DNA of 64,000 bases from contig NKYR01000027.1 in the NCBI GenBank assembly GCA_003184365.1, forward strand, positions 124,001 to 188,000. Direction: 5' to 3'. Positions 46,596 through 58,178 of the stretch are shown here, one piece after another. A model generated the notes under the pieces. It worked only from the letters and a program-made list of their open reading frames with translations. It was not told where the DNA came from and searched no databases. This DNA comes from Evernia prunastri (Eukaryota > Ascomycota > Lecanoromycetes > Lecanorales > Parmeliaceae). The position numbers and the translations under genes were made by a program. The first letter of the stretch is position 1; every line of letters begins with the position of its first letter.

Positions 46596-47690
46596 GCCGC
46601 CAACGACATGGTGGTGGAAGGGAAAAGGGAAGATTGGGAGAGGGAGAGGGGGAGGGCTGGCTCGGATGGCGTGTGCTCTCAGGAGCTGTTCGGCTCAGAT
46701 TTACGTACCGTGACCTCCCTGTCCGTCCTTACCCATCTGCGCGCGGGCACGTCTTGGCGTTAGCGGGCGTTGGGGTTCTTGCTTTTCTTGCTTTCTTTCT
46801 TTCTTTCTTTCTTCAGAGGTGTTGGTGGGTTGGTGTGGATGGATGGGGTGAGTGAGTGAGTAAGTGAGTGAGTGAGGGGAGTAGGGCATGTGGCATGGGG
46901 CATGGGGCATGGGAGTAGATAGACTAGTAGGAAGACGGGAAGCGGAGGGGGAATTGAAGCCGCAGTGCATATCTCATGGGCTCTGAAACAGCACCAACCA
47001 CCATCCCACTTCTCCAGAGACCAAAGCGGCGCCAACACAGCCGTGTACAGAATAGAATAGAACAGAAAAGAAAAAGAAAAAGAAAAAACGGGCAGAAAAA
47101 ACATACACAGTCCTCTTCCCGCCCCCTTCCAACGCCTCTACCGTCGTCGTGATGCAGCTCTCCAGAACCTCATACCGCGTCCATCCCCCCTCATCCTCAT
47201 CCTCCTCCTTCTTCCCCTTCCCCTTCGCTTTCGAAGCCGCCGCCGCCGAGGCGAGGCTCGTCCCGGGTGGCAGGTAGCCGTTCTTCGTCTTGGGCTTCTC
47301 GACGTCCGCCTTGGGCATCTTCTTCCTCCCGTCCTTGGTGGACGCGGGCGGGGATGGGGGTTCGACGCGCACGGGGCCTTCGCGGGTGATGACGGGCTTG
47401 GAGGCGGCGCCGATCGTTTTCGTCGAGGTGGCTTTGGCGGCGAGGGCGCTGGGGGGGATGAGGGATAGGGGCGCGGTGAGGATTGTGGGGGTCGAGAGGT
47501 GGGATGGGGGTCGAGTTGTTGGTTTTGGTTTTGGTTTTGGTTTTGCTGTTGTTGCTGTGGGAGCGGGTTCTTTGGGTGCTTGGGCAGTGGTGGCGTTGGA
47601 AGGGCTTGTTTCAGGAACGGAAGCAGAGGTGGAGAATGGGGTGGGACAGGTGTGGATGTGGATGTGGGACGATGGGGTGAGTGAGGCCAT
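46467..47690 (-). CDS. Small hypothetical protein with a 28-base micro-exon
   Basis: Three minus-strand exons keep phase: 47107-47690 (start in perfect context accATGG), 46709-46736 (28 bases) and 46467-46517; 220 residues. Donors are GTATGT and GTACGT, and acceptors CAG. Exon 1 is Pro/Thr/Lys-rich with a KPKPKPKP run, followed by a short ordered region GWTRYEVLESCITTTVEALE. The spliced end reads VWVRTDREVTVLIEPAAKEE then KETKKK, an amphipathic beta-like segment with a basic tail, which supports the model. The introns (370 and 191 bases) are long for this genome and full of simple repeats. If exon 1 is read through the donor, a long artefactual frame results. Function unknown. Confidence 0.62.
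46559..46592. repeat. ATAC tetranucleotide microsatellite in an intron
   Basis: About eight perfect catacata-type units. On the sense (minus) strand it reads as GTAT repeats within the second intron of the 46467-47690 gene, offering many donor-like GTATGT words. Confidence 0.85.
46792..46920. repeat. CTTT, GTGA and GGCATGG short tandem repeats
   Basis: Consecutive arrays: CTTT at about 46791-46813, GAGT/GTGA at about 46847-46875 and a gggcatgg unit repeated three times at about 46882-46912. All lie within the first intron of the minus-strand gene. Confidence 0.75.
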
Positions 47691-48199
47691 GGTGCTTGCG
47701 GTGATGGCGCATTGGAAGGAAAGAGGGAAGGGCAAAGGACTTTATCTCGGATGATGTCAGAAAAGTCACAGCATGGAAGGAAAACAGGGAAAGGAAGTGG
47801 GAGGGAAAGGAGAAGAATTGCTTTTGTGTTAACGCTCGGTGTTAATCGCTACTCGGCTGGCGAGCATCCAAATGCAGTAATACGACCGGGTTTTCTTGAT
47901 CCATTGGGGCAAGAGTGTAATGCAATGAGCCTCATGAAGCGGGGTTCCAATGCCATCATTGGGTACCGACCGTCAAAGAGGTCAACGCTCATGCGATGGC
48001 AGAAGAAATGTCCAACGAAAGGTTTGTAGCCTTGGGCATCCGTTCGATTCTGTATGCCGTCCGCTGCGGTTCCTGAAGCATCTTGCTTCAAATGTGAATT
48101 AGTCGTTACTCGTCTGACCCTGATCCGCCACAAGAGCATCCTCTAGTTGCCTGTTCAAGCACCATTCACATAAGCCCTCGATGAGATCGCCTCGGCGAT
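47691..48199. other. Spacer between two minus-strand genes
   Basis: 509 bases; promoter side of the small gene and 3' side of the next. No supported gene. Confidence 0.4.
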
Positions 48200-49655
48200 C
48201 TATCCGAACCAGACCTTGGGTCTCTGCTTTTCCCGAACATCGTCCTCCAAGTCCAGCAATTCGTCGTTCGTCTCGCCCGGACTCATGACAAGAGCATTCT
48301 CAATCAACTCTGACCAATACGAATTCAAATAGACCCCCGGCACAACTGTTGCGATGGCCAGTCCTCGAAAGCCTAACAAGGTTCTAATCACGCCGTGTCT
48401 GGGCTCCCAGACGTAAATGTCCTGGTCGGGATCAAGCCCATCTGCAGCACAGACCTTATAGGTCCAATTCTTGAAATTTACCTCGAGGATCTCTAGCTTG
48501 TGCTGTGCTTTGAGCAAGACCAAGATCGAATACCAGATCGTCTCGAAACGGGTTCCAAATGGGTCCATCACACCCTCTTCGACTGAGAGTACAAGGCGTT
48601 TGATTTTGGATACGTTGGACCCAATGCGCTTGAGCCACCAAAGCGAAACTTTGGCGTGACTGAGTTTGAAAGTATTCTCGCCGTAGAGAATCGTGGTGGC
48701 TGGTTCTATGAGCTTCTTGTTGCCGGCAAAAGCTACGAGAACCGGATTAACGTTCTCTTTCCATGCCTCTTCTTCGGCGACTTGCACGGCGCCGAAACTC
48801 CAGTATGGTTCGATCGGTGTATCTCTGACAATGACGTAACGGAGAATCTGCTGAAGAACATTGTCTGGATAGTCTAGCAAGTTGGAAGGCTTGTTTTTGG
48901 CCTTGCCATTGCCAGAATCTTCGACCGGATTTGTACTGAAATCCACGATGCTAGAAGTCTTGTTGGTCCCTTTCGTGAGGTTCTTTTCGCGGTTCTCGCT
49001 AACAGATGCTCTGAGTGGCTCTTCCGCTAAATCCATGTCATGATCCGCGGTGATGGATCTCTCCTGGTACTCTCGGACTGGATTCTTGACATCGTTCACG
49101 ACTATATCTTTGTTGTAGTTCTCTTCGACCGGGAGCAGACTATCATTCCCGCTAGTAATCCTCTCATCAGAGCAGATCATGAACTCGACATCATGGCCCG
49201 TAGTTGTACAGACAGTGGCGTCCATAGCGGCGGTATCAGTATCCATCCTATCTGAGTTCTTGTCGGTTGTCTGCTCTTCGTCGGTCTCGGACTTCATGTC
49301 CATGTTACCTGCGTCTGAAATGTCAGGGCGACTAGACCAAGGAGTGATCAGCTTCCACCGTAGAGTACGTAAGATATTCTCAACCTTACCTCAACATCTC
49401 AGCAACCCAACATCTAATGTCTTCTTTTGCTTCTGCGTGCTCACAGTTGCGGAGAAAGTCGGCTGTGTTGAAAGAAGAGGGGCCTTGGACCGCATTGCTC
49501 TTGAGAATCTTGGTTTTGTGTTTACTATCAAAATGCATACCTTTAAGGAACATGGTGAGAAGTGTTATGGAAGGAGCTGGAATGGGCGAGTCAGCAGAAG
49601 CGATGTGGCCGCTAATGATAGCTAGTGTTGAAGCTGGAGTTGATCTGTGCGACAT
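48200..49655 (-). CDS. F-box-like hypothetical protein
   Basis: Exons 49390-49655 and 48200-49331 with a 58-base intron (GTAAGG, branch CTGAT, TAG); 465 residues from the ATG at 49655. The first 90 residues hold a short conserved-looking block (TMFLKGMHFDSKHKTKILKS, then FNTADFLRNCEHAEAKEDIR). A long acidic, disordered linker follows. From about residue 240 the pattern NLLDYPDNVLQQILRYVIV matches the F-box-like start of fungal 2EXR/F-box-like proteins. It is followed by a region of the kind that traces damaged LRR-like strands (LYGENTFKLSHAKVSLWWLK). Such proteins are abundant and poorly characterised in ascomycetes. A ubiquitin-ligase adaptor role is possible but not shown. Confidence 0.72.
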
Positions 49656-49851
49656 TTTGGAGGTGTTCAAATTGCAATGTTATGGTCTTGTGATGTGAGG
49701 GCGTCTGTGTCCGGGGCGATGCAATTACACACCACAATACGACAAAACGGGTTTTTGCTAGTACTTTCTATACCACGAAATTATCTTACAAGGGATAGAA
49801 TAGTTTTCTCTGGACCGGAATGCTTGTCCACCCACGTCCTACCTTTTTCAA
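49656..49851. other. Short spacer
   Basis: 196 bases between the start of one minus-strand gene and the end of the next; likely promoter. Confidence 0.35.
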
Positions 49852-51543
49852 TCATGGATATGCATCTCCCCACCTGCAAGTTTCGGAGTTAGCACTTCTC
49901 TTCGACTATTATGTGGCAATTCATAGTGCAATACAGAACAGGAGCAAACTCCTCAGTGGGTCCACTTACATATCAGCTTCCTCTTCCACGGCATCATCAA
50001 TCGTTGCCACTCTCCTTCCCTCCTCCTTCTCCCTCTTCTTCCTCTCTGCCCTAGTGACAAGCCTACTCGGCGTCATCGGCGTGAGCGGTGTACGTGGCAT
50101 ATACGGACTGTATGGTGTCATCGGTACACCAGTCATCGGCGTACGAAGACTCTGAACATTTGGCGCTTTGCGCTCGAGCACTGTTGCTTTGATCATAGAC
50201 GGAGGACGATCGGAGTTGTAATTAGTCGGGTGCTGGTTCCGTAAAGGGAGAGGAGCACTACGAAGAGGATGGTGTTGGGCGCTAGAGCTCGAGCCTGGCC
50301 CAGTGCCAACAAGAGCTTGAGTGCGAAGTGAGAGAGGCGCAGGCGCACGCTTTGTCTTGGATCTCTCGCTACTCCTGCTTTGCGTTTCTAGTCGACCGGA
50401 TGTCTCTGGTATTGTTTGGATCGCTGTACTGGCGGGTGGTATAGAGGTTCGTGGTGTTCGAATAGAAGGTAAGGAAGACTCATGAAAGTGCGCGCTTCTT
50501 GGACTCAACCTCGAAGCATCCATTACATTGTCCCAAGGTTGAGATGCTTTTCGCTGAGGTGGCGCAGGTGGCGGAGGACCTGGATCCTCATAGACCCTGG
50601 GAGTGAGTGGTTCAGCTTCGCCATATCTAACATTGTAGCTTGGATCAAGGTCTGGAGAGCCCATTGGAGGCGAGATAGGAAGGCCGCGAATGCCTCGTTT
50701 CTTGCCAAAGCTGCCAAGTGACGAGCGTGATGAGTTGCGGCTGTGGAAAGAGAGTGGCTTAGGTCTGGACGAGGTGGGAGGTGGCTTTGTTGCGGTTCGA
50801 GCAGGGGATACGGTGTCTGAGCGAGGTGGAGGTTCTGATGACTGTTGTGCAGAGCGAAGATGCTGCAGCTCTGGTGGACTTTGTGGTCGCTGTTCTTCTG
50901 GCAAATAGGAGACAGACGCAGACTTCTTCTCGTCGTGCTCCATCACCGCGGCGTACAGTCGCTCCATCTCCTTCTGATTTCTTTCCTTATCGTCTTCAAT
51001 CACACTCTCGTCAAAAGTTACAACGCTGCTCACAACAGACGGTTGCTTTCTATGACCTTTGGCTATAGAGCCCCATCCGTCACTGTGTCTAGTGCTTTTG
51101 CTTTGCGGGCTTGGCCAATTGTTCTTCATATCAAGCGTACTGTTCGGGCTTGGCCCATAGAGATTGTTGTTCGAAGGAGATATTGGAGACGGGTCGAAGG
51201 CTTTCGAGACGTCATGCTTGACAGGCTGCATCATTTCCATTGAGAGAGTTGCTGGCGAAGCTTGGGCTGCACGGCGAAGACGGCGTCCGACAAACAGGAT
51301 GGCAGAACCGATGATCAAGACGGAGAGGACGTAGGCGCCGATTATGGAGGCAATCTGTGCTGGTAGGTACGAGAGGTCTCGGAGGGAGTGGTCGTCAATT
51401 GGCGGGCCTTTCCCTGGTGGAGGTGCCGGCGCCTCCCAGATGCTAACGTGCCAGATGTCAGTTGGTGAAGCCGTGGTTGCGGTAGTGAGGAGAGCTTGGA
51501 GGAGTGGTAAGTATGAGACATGAAGAAAGAAGAGGGAAGACAT
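49852..51543 (-). CDS. Single-pass membrane protein with long Ser/Pro-rich cytosolic tail
   Basis: Exon 1 is 49970-51543 and exon 2 is 49852-49873; the 96-base intron has donor GTAAGT, branch GCTAAC and acceptor CAG, giving 531 residues ending MWGDAYP. Residues 1-25 form a signal peptide. A short Pro-rich lumenal part follows, and a membrane helix at about 62-87 (IASIIGAYVLSVLIIGSAIL) ends in basic GRRLRRA. The rest is disordered and rich in Ser, Pro and TP sites, with a repeated MTP/YSPY pattern and a basic RAERKKREKEEGRR segment near the end. Proteins of this layout are conserved in filamentous fungi but uncharacterised to my knowledge. If the last intron is retained, translation stops just 1 codon into it. 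Confidence 0.78.
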
Positions 51544-51958
51544 TGTGAGAATGTCCTCTTATCAGCGCATCTCTGGACGAAGTGAAGAGAAGGATCATGC
51601 AGAGACTTCCGAGATGCAGACATGAGTGGCACTCTTCCCCTCGCTGGTTTATACATGACTGGGAAGAGAGGTTAATGGTGATATCTAATTGGTTCGAGAG
51701 GTGCGTGATGGCCTGCATCTAAGCGCTGAGAACGAAACAGGCCAGACCCAGTAAAGTCTAGACTTGGAGAACCACGAAAACTAGCTTTTTGGCAATGAAA
51801 CCACTCCACCAACGTCCCATGAACTCAGCATCTCTTCTTTTCACATACAGACACTATACAATAATAATACAGACAACAGGCAACTCCCGAGGTCCATCAG
51901 AAGGCTTTGGACTTCGGAAGGCTACCATATAACTTCCAAAAGCGCTTACCAAGGCTTA
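51544..51958. other. Spacer
   Basis: 415 bases. Promoter of the membrane protein gene; no coding frame supported. Confidence 0.4.
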
Positions 51959-52381
51959 TCACTGTCCCGGCCTGTCAGCTCTCACAGCCCAAGCGACGAT
52001 GTGATCGTTGTGCGTTTCAATTATATCCACTCTGTACCTTACTCCATTCTCCTCGATGATGAGGACAAGACTTCGACTGATTCTCCGAACTGGTACCGCT
52101 ATGTCCCCAACACGAAATATATACTCCAGAAACAATTCTCCTGGATTTGGCCGCTCTTCTGGAATTTCGGCGTGAAGGTGTAGGTCCTGTGCAACGTCTC
52201 TCTGTCTCTGAAGTATCTGGTTGTACAGATTAAACCTCTGTTCTTGACGATCGTCTGCTCTTTCTGCTAGGCGCTGCTCTTGCTCTTCGAGTTGTTGTCG
52301 ATTTTCTTCTGCTTCGGTTGGTAAAAACCAGCTTCTTATCCAGTCGACTACTCCCCAGACGAAGTGTGGTTGTTGGGCCAT
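51959..52381 (-). CDS. Small hypothetical protein
   Basis: A single-exon frame of 140 residues starting MAQQPHFVWGVVDWIRSWFL, an amphipathic/hydrophobic first helix that could touch membrane. It is followed by a charged coiled-coil-like segment (EENRQQLEEQEQRLAERADD) and a beta-rich C-terminal part (FRVGDIAVPVRRISRSLVLI, VRYRVDIIETHNDHIVAWAV). No family recognised. Composition and ATG context support a gene. Confidence 0.62.
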   Translation of the reverse strand: MAQQPHFVWGVVDWIRSWFLPTEAEENRQQLEEQEQRLAERADDRQEQRFNLYNQILQRQRDVAQDLHLHAEIPEERPNPGELFLEYIFRVGDIAVPVRRISRSLVLIIEENGVRYRVDIIETHNDHIVAWAVRADRPGQ

Positions 52382-52629
52382 AGTTGGACTCCTGTCTTTG
52401 TGTGTGCGTGAATTGTGATCGACTCTACAGATTTGTGCGGAGTTTTGTTTCGCCGTGATCGCCTACTCATTATCACTACTTCGTGACCGCCCCCTACAGG
52501 GGTAATTCATTGGCATGGATCACGACAGCTGTTTCTTGAAAGCATTGGGCTATGTTCCGTAAACAAAGAGAGTAACAACACAGCATAAGTTTGATGCAGA
52601 GCCTTTCTTGAAAGTGTAAACATTTGATT

Positions 52630-53828
52630 CTACTTATGCCATTTTCCCACAAAATCAATCAAAGCATTATCAACCTCTTTGGGATGACTTGCACTCAAGA
52701 AGTGTTGGCCCTCTTCAATGGTAATAAGTCTAGCCTCCGGGGAGTTCACAAACATCTTTATCTCCTGTTCTGCATTTGCAATAGAGTAGACCGCATCGCT
52801 TGTACCGTGGAGCCACATCACTGGACATCGGACATCGAAAAGCCTCCCATGTAGCCCATCTCTTTCCCTGAGGTTGATAGCAGCCATCCTTGCCCTCTTT
52901 CTCCCATCATCTCCTTGGTAGTTCGACTTGATTTGATCTTTCCAAAAGTCTCGAACACTGCTATCGCAATTCTTTCCGAACCCAATATCAATCAGGAAGT
53001 TGCAGAAGCCGTCATCAGGCTCAAAATCCGGAGTAGCCTTAGACGTGGTCCACCTATCGATCGGTCCAGTGCAAGCAGCGATTCCATCCCAACAACCCAG
53101 CGACCTCGTCCGCTCTGACTCGCAATCCAAACTCGTGCCCAGGGGCACAATTCCTTCGATCTTCTCCGATGCCAGTAACGCCATCCGCACGGTGATCCAG
53201 CCGCCTTGGCTCGTACCCTACGCAGAGTTTGAAGTCAACATTGCCTCTTATTGCTAAAACCTAAGTCATGAAACAATTTTTTTTTTGAGAATAAGATCTT
53301 TTGCCCCAGCACATCTGTCTTTCGACTCGGGCTTTGGTCCCCAACAGGAAGATTTGACTCCAAAAAGTACGAACCAGTACAAAAGCCTTCTTGACTCCCA
53401 ATGCCTCCATGACTTGCAAGTTCATGAGGGCCGTATCCCAATATGTGAAGTTTTCGTGCGGAGTGCGGGTCTTGCCATGACCGAGGAGCTCGATGGCGAG
53501 TAGATTCATAGCGGAGGTGAGCTTTGAGTTGCCATATTGGCCGGTGTAGAGGTCGGAGGATGTAGTAAATGAGTTAACAAGGACGAGCGTGGGTTTCGAT
53601 GGGTCGTAAGGATGGGGCATTCTGGAGGATGATAGCGAAGTCAGTATTGTTGATTGAGAGAGTGTGCTGAGCAGAGAAATAAGATCTACAGAGCTGACCC
53701 TTTCAAGGCGAGTCTCGGGGGTCAAGATATTGCTAACAAAACAAGGAGAAGGGGGAGTCCGAGAGTACGTACTGGTACCCTGCAGTGGCATTGAGGTGAG
53801 GAACGGAGACGGTCTTGGTCTTTGACAT
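52630..53828 (-). CDS. Alpha/beta hydrolase
   Basis: Exons 53773-53828, 53375-53621 and 52630-53217; 296 residues, with introns of 151 and 157 bases. The spliced second junction completes the nucleophile elbow GTSQGGW (Ser 104), which is absent from any single frame. The remaining triad residues are Asp 242 (HGTSDAVYS) and His 273 (GQHFLS). The N-terminal strand reads KPTLVLVNSFTTSSDLYTGQ and the HGKTR block (LLGHGKTRTP) matches the family's conserved GHG/GxS region. The substrate is unknown; it resembles the epoxide-hydrolase/BioH-like branch. No signal peptide, so probably cytosolic. The second intron starts with a less common GTTCGT donor. Confidence 0.86.
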
Positions 53829-55141
53829 GATGACGGTGTTCCTGTGCTATTGTCGACGACGCTTTTGGATCGTGGTATAGTTGTCAAGGAGATTGTATCA
53901 GATTATTAGGACAGCGATGAGCAATGGCTTCATAAAGAGACGGGGTTTCCCCGCAAACGCGGAGAAAGAGTGGCATGCCACATCCACCAGCAGATGTGAA
54001 TTGATTTTCTCTATTGACAAGCTCGATTTGCTTGACGTCACTTCTCAAGTCCGCCATGGTGTCTATGGAGGAGTGCACGCCAGGATAATGCTGAACATCT
54101 GAACCCTTTCGGCCGAATGTCTTCCCCGCAAGGCATCTCCGCTTTTGTCGAGCAACTGCCGCTTCTTTACCGCTTCATTGACATCTCCATGAGTCCATGA
54201 TCCATCTGCCAATCACAACCAGCAATTGTGTATCCATTAGTTGCGAAAGCAAGATGAAACAAAAGCTGGCACGTTACTGGGGGAGAGTCATTTCATGGAC
54301 CATGGTGGAAGAGAAACAACTTTAGTGCACGATTTTTTCTTGGCATCAAAAATAGTACTCGTACCGGCAGACTCCTGCCGCCCTGAGAAGAAGACCCTAT
54401 GATCTATCACGCCTAAAATTAGTCCCTGGGAACGCCCAGAGAAGTGGGAAGGTATTGCTCTAAGTCATCAACGATCTCAACAAATTTGTCCACAAAAAGG
54501 TGCGAGGAGTATATGTCTGGTACACTCGTACGCAGTACTCATGACCTCGCAATGCTCAATATCTCCTCCCTCCACTCCAACAAGACTAGGTGATTTCTTT
54601 TTCTCAGTATTGATTTTTTACCATCATTCCCATAGGTATGAATACTTTTATGGGATTTCAACGATTGCGAGTGCACCTCGTCTTCAGTAGGTACCGAGTA
54701 ATTCTCCAACTGTGAAGGTTGAAAGTCGCCTGAATCTTACCAACACCAACAAATCCTTCGACTACGAGATCCCCTAAAGGCGCTTCCATCAATGTGGACC
54801 CAGGCTGAATGACTGGAACCTGGTTTATTTATGGAGAGAAGAGTCTCACCAAGTGACATCCTCTGGTCTCCTTTTTGTGAATTATTCGCGTTTGAGGTCT
54901 TACGTTCCGCGCTTCCCTTCATTGGCTCTGATGCTCTGCTTCTTCGTACAATAATCCTGCGCCTCGGCAGAGGGAATGTTTCAGTCTGACCTTGGTTGTT
55001 TACGGCTTATCTCTGAAACGGACAGAATCTGGAGTTCTCATTTAAATAAACGATTTCAACTGTTTGCAAACATTGAAGGGGTGCAAATAGTGATTCTGCT
55101 TTCTTAGTGCTCTGTTGAGAGAGGCCGTTGGAAGTAGTAAC
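53829..55141. other. Divergent spacer between hydrolase and RCC1 genes
   Basis: 1.3 kb with only short frames; likely two promoters. No repeat or motif stands out. Confidence 0.45.
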
Positions 55142-56401
55142 ATGGAGCTATACATGTGTGGCTTCAATACGCATCATCAACTCGTCCATGACGCAGACCA
55201 GCATAACGATGAGATCACAATATTCACGAAGGTGTTGAGGTCACCTCACTTGCATGTGCCGTGTGCGCTCTGGAGCTCCACGGTTATTCAGAGTGATGGG
55301 ACTCTTCTACATCAAGGATACCGCCCATCAGGACTATGCCCTACGTTGATAGACGGTCCACCACCAAGAAACATAAAGAGCATTTTTGGAGATACGAGCG
55401 GCGTGCTCGGTGCTCTGGCCACAGATGGAAGTCTCTATCTCTACCATGACGGCTCACACGGCAGGACTGGCCCGGAATTCAAAAAGCATCGATTTCCCGA
55501 AGACAGCTTCATGTTTCAGCAAAGCTTGGCGATTGAGCATCTTGCAATTGCTGATGATGGCGAAGTCTGCATCTGCACCAGTGCGTCCTTCTCCATGTCA
55601 GCTCCTCCTACGTATTGACTTCGGCCAGACAGCGCGTCCCGAAGAAGGCATTCCAGTGGCAACACACCCTCGCTGTCAAACAATACACCGCACTTTCTGT
55701 TCTCCCCGCCTACGGCCAAGATCGAGATCCAGCTATTCTCATCTTTCCAGAGCCTCCTGTCCTGCGAGCCTGCAACAGGCACTCACTTCATTCGATCACC
55801 GTTGGTCTCTTTACTTGCTTCGGCTACGAGCTTCACCGCCTTGACCGCAACGCGTGAGGTGCTGACATTCGGATCCGCCTTGCACCCTCAGAGCCTCGGG
55901 CGAGATCCAACCGTATCGAGCTCTGCGGATTCGCCCTGCGCGATTCAATCCTTGGGCGGTATCCCGATCGCCAAGATCGCCGCTGGTGGCTGGGTCGGTG
56001 CCGCGGTGTCCGAGGATCGGGATCTGTACATTTGGGGTGGACGTGCTGGTGAGGAGAGGAGAATGCACGCTTTGCCAAAGCTCTCGGATGACGAGACTGT
56101 CCGGTTGGTTGATATCAACGGTGGAGTGGACATCTTGGAAGTAGGCGTGGGATCTGGGCACATGATTGCGCTGACGGCAGATGGTGAGGTCTGGGCTGCG
56201 GGAGATGGAGCGTGTGGCCAGCTAGGCACTGGAGAAAGGAGGTTTGAAGATGATTGGGTGAAAGTTAGGGGGGAGTGGGAAGGGAAAGGGAAGGTAGTTG
56301 GCCTGGGCTGTGGCGTTTGGTGTAGCTGGGTTGTGGTCGATACCCGGAAAATGAATGTATCAGAGCAGGGGCTGGCAGAAGTAGCTTGTACTCGTCGATA
56401 G
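55142..56401 (+). CDS. RCC1-repeat protein (Ats1-like)
   Basis: Exons 55142-55580 and 55629-56401 with a 48-base intron (GTGCGT...CAG); 403 residues. The start MELYMCGFNTHHQLVHD and later segments GVLGALATDGSLYLYHDGSH, AVSEDRDLYIWGGRAGEE and MIALTADGEVWAAGDGACGQ LGTG-type repeats form the beta-propeller blades of RCC1-like domains. The length is close to yeast Ats1. RCC1-like propellers act in Ran exchange, tRNA modification cofactor (Ats1) or signalling roles; which one applies here is not clear. Without the intron the frame would stop at 55618. Confidence 0.83.
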
Positions 56402-57344
56402 TGTCGTCTGTTCTAGTTGCAAGACTTCCTGCGCAGCTCTTATGCAACTTGCGAGAGATTTTTTGATGTGAGATTGTCAAGAACACGGTGTGTGGCTTGA
56501 AGAGATCCGAAGCCTATTCATCTTGCAAGCCTAGAAATCCGAGGCCAACTATTCTCTCTCTTAGAGTTTCAACGCTGGACGTATCCATTTCCCTCAGACT
56601 TTCTCATATACCTGCCCCGCGCGTAGAGTACATTACACGACCGGGTGTGGTGAATAACGCGTCGGCCGCTCACAACCCCAAAACTCCTCGACTTGTGTGG
56701 GCTATCACGCACCCCTGCTCGGTTGCTTTTAAACCTCAGCCAACGCTAGTGTATGATACCGGAGGGTCTTTAGGCCGGAGACTGGGGCAGCCACATACCT
56801 TGATTAGTAAGAGATCCACATAGTAATCACGGTACCCGCGTGCCTCCTCCCTGCTTCCTTCTCCATACCTCGCTGTCGCCATTGATTCCACATTCCACCC
56901 CACACCCTCATACTTCGTGAATCGTGTAATAGCTAGCAAATCGCGTCATCTCTTCATTATGACGTCGCAAGAGCTTGTCGTTCGCCAGCCTCCTCAGTAT
57001 GGCGGCTTCGAGGATACTCAGGAAGAGTTGGATTGGTACGGTAGCAACCCCGAGGGTATCGATCGTCGTACCCNAGTAGACTGCGAACCCCGCTGGATCT
57101 CCCATACAAACTCCGCCCTGACTAGCAGTCATATGGGCGGGCTACCATGGCGCGCATGGAGACCCTCTCCGCTCCACTGGAGGCGATAGCGAGGGAACCG
57201 GCGACGATGACAGTGAGTAGAGCATTTACGATGGTGATGTCACGTTATTTACGTGTGGCGGCCACCTAATTTGCTCAGCCACCTGTATTCGACGCTAATG
57301 GTATTTTACTTGGGATTGGCTGAGGTTTAAAAGCATCCCCGTGC
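56402..57344. other. Spacer with a broken gene start
   Basis: Contains the short frame at 56959-57073 (separate entry) and an ambiguous base at 57074. Elsewhere no supported gene. Confidence 0.4.
56959..57073 (+). CDS. 5' fragment of a hypothetical gene, cut at an ambiguous base
   Basis: The ATG at 56959 opens a protein-like frame (MTSQELVVRQPPQYGGFEDT, then QEELDWYGSNPEGIDRRT) that loses sense after the N at 57074. In the LINE region the same kind of single N marks joins between unrelated blocks, so sequence may be missing here. Family not recognised. Confidence 0.35.
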
Positions 57345-58178
57345 TCACTCTTGAAACGCTTTCCCCGTATCAATATCGACGATTTTGTTTGTGAGCCGGC
57401 TTCCCATCTTGTCCCATATTGGCTCCTTGAATTCTACCATCCTCCGCTTCTTGATCTCTTTCAACAGAGCCAGCATCTCAGCCTTCAGCGCCTGACCCTC
57501 CTCCCGCGACAGCGAGGGGCCCTGATCACCTAGAAACAAGTTGTCAGGAGTCCACTTGGCGCGCACATTGATTCTCAAAGTCTTCTTGTTGACCAGACCC
57601 TCCTCTGTCTCCTCCTCGGCCAGTTGTCGCAATACATCAAGAACAACTTTCCCAATAGGCGTGAGGAATTCGCCGTCCTCGCTTGTGTCAAACATCGAAG
57701 AAGCTCCGATGCTCAGCTCGATGTGGGCTAGGCGGCAGAAAATATGCGGGTACATAGACCTTGGGCCGGGAAGCGGGGGGAAGTGTTCGTGAATTTTTGT
57801 TTGCTGGGTTCTATGAGTAACGAGCTTCTTCGGACGAGCATAGTATCTGCGGGGTACCTACACCCACTGCAAGACCTGTTGAAGGGCATCATTGCATCGG
57901 AACAGTGGTACAATAGGTCGTTTGGTACTTAAGTAGTCGAGGTCAAGTCGGAAGATGTTGTCATTGTACAGGTAAGAAATGGCTTCTGCATAGATCTGTT
58001 TGTTGGTGCGGAGTATGGAAGGGTAGAGGTTGCAGGGTGCATGGTGATGTTTGTTGTTGTCGTAGAGTATGAGATATTCGACCCCGTAGGGCCTAGAGGA
58101 GAGGAGTTCGGAGTAGATGATGTTACGGAGCTCTAGTGGCAGAGTGAGGAGCGTGGGTGTGTGCATGTTGGTGGCCAT
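57345..58178 (-). pseudogene. F-box-like (2EXR-type) gene with an in-frame TAG
   Basis: From the ATG at 58178 the frame reads TLPLELRNIIYSELLSSRPY, YLILYDNNKHHHAPC and ILRTNKQIYAEAISYLYNDN, the typical F-box-like/2EXR start. It stops at TAG 57858-57860 after LQQVLQWV. The same frame then continues open for 170 codons, including MYPHIFCRLAHIELSIGASS and KKTLRINVRAKWTPDNLF, and ends at 57345. A 72-base intron starting at a GTCTTG donor would remove the stop in phase, but the donor is poor. So this is either a spliced gene, a recent one-base loss of function, or stop read-through. The total would be about 277 residues with the stop read through. Confidence 0.6.

Noticed and set aside
46045..46855. 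Plus-strand frames of 222 and 247 codons
   Set aside because: They translate simple repeats (Ser/Pro/His/Tyr runs) and lie opposite the better-supported minus-strand gene.
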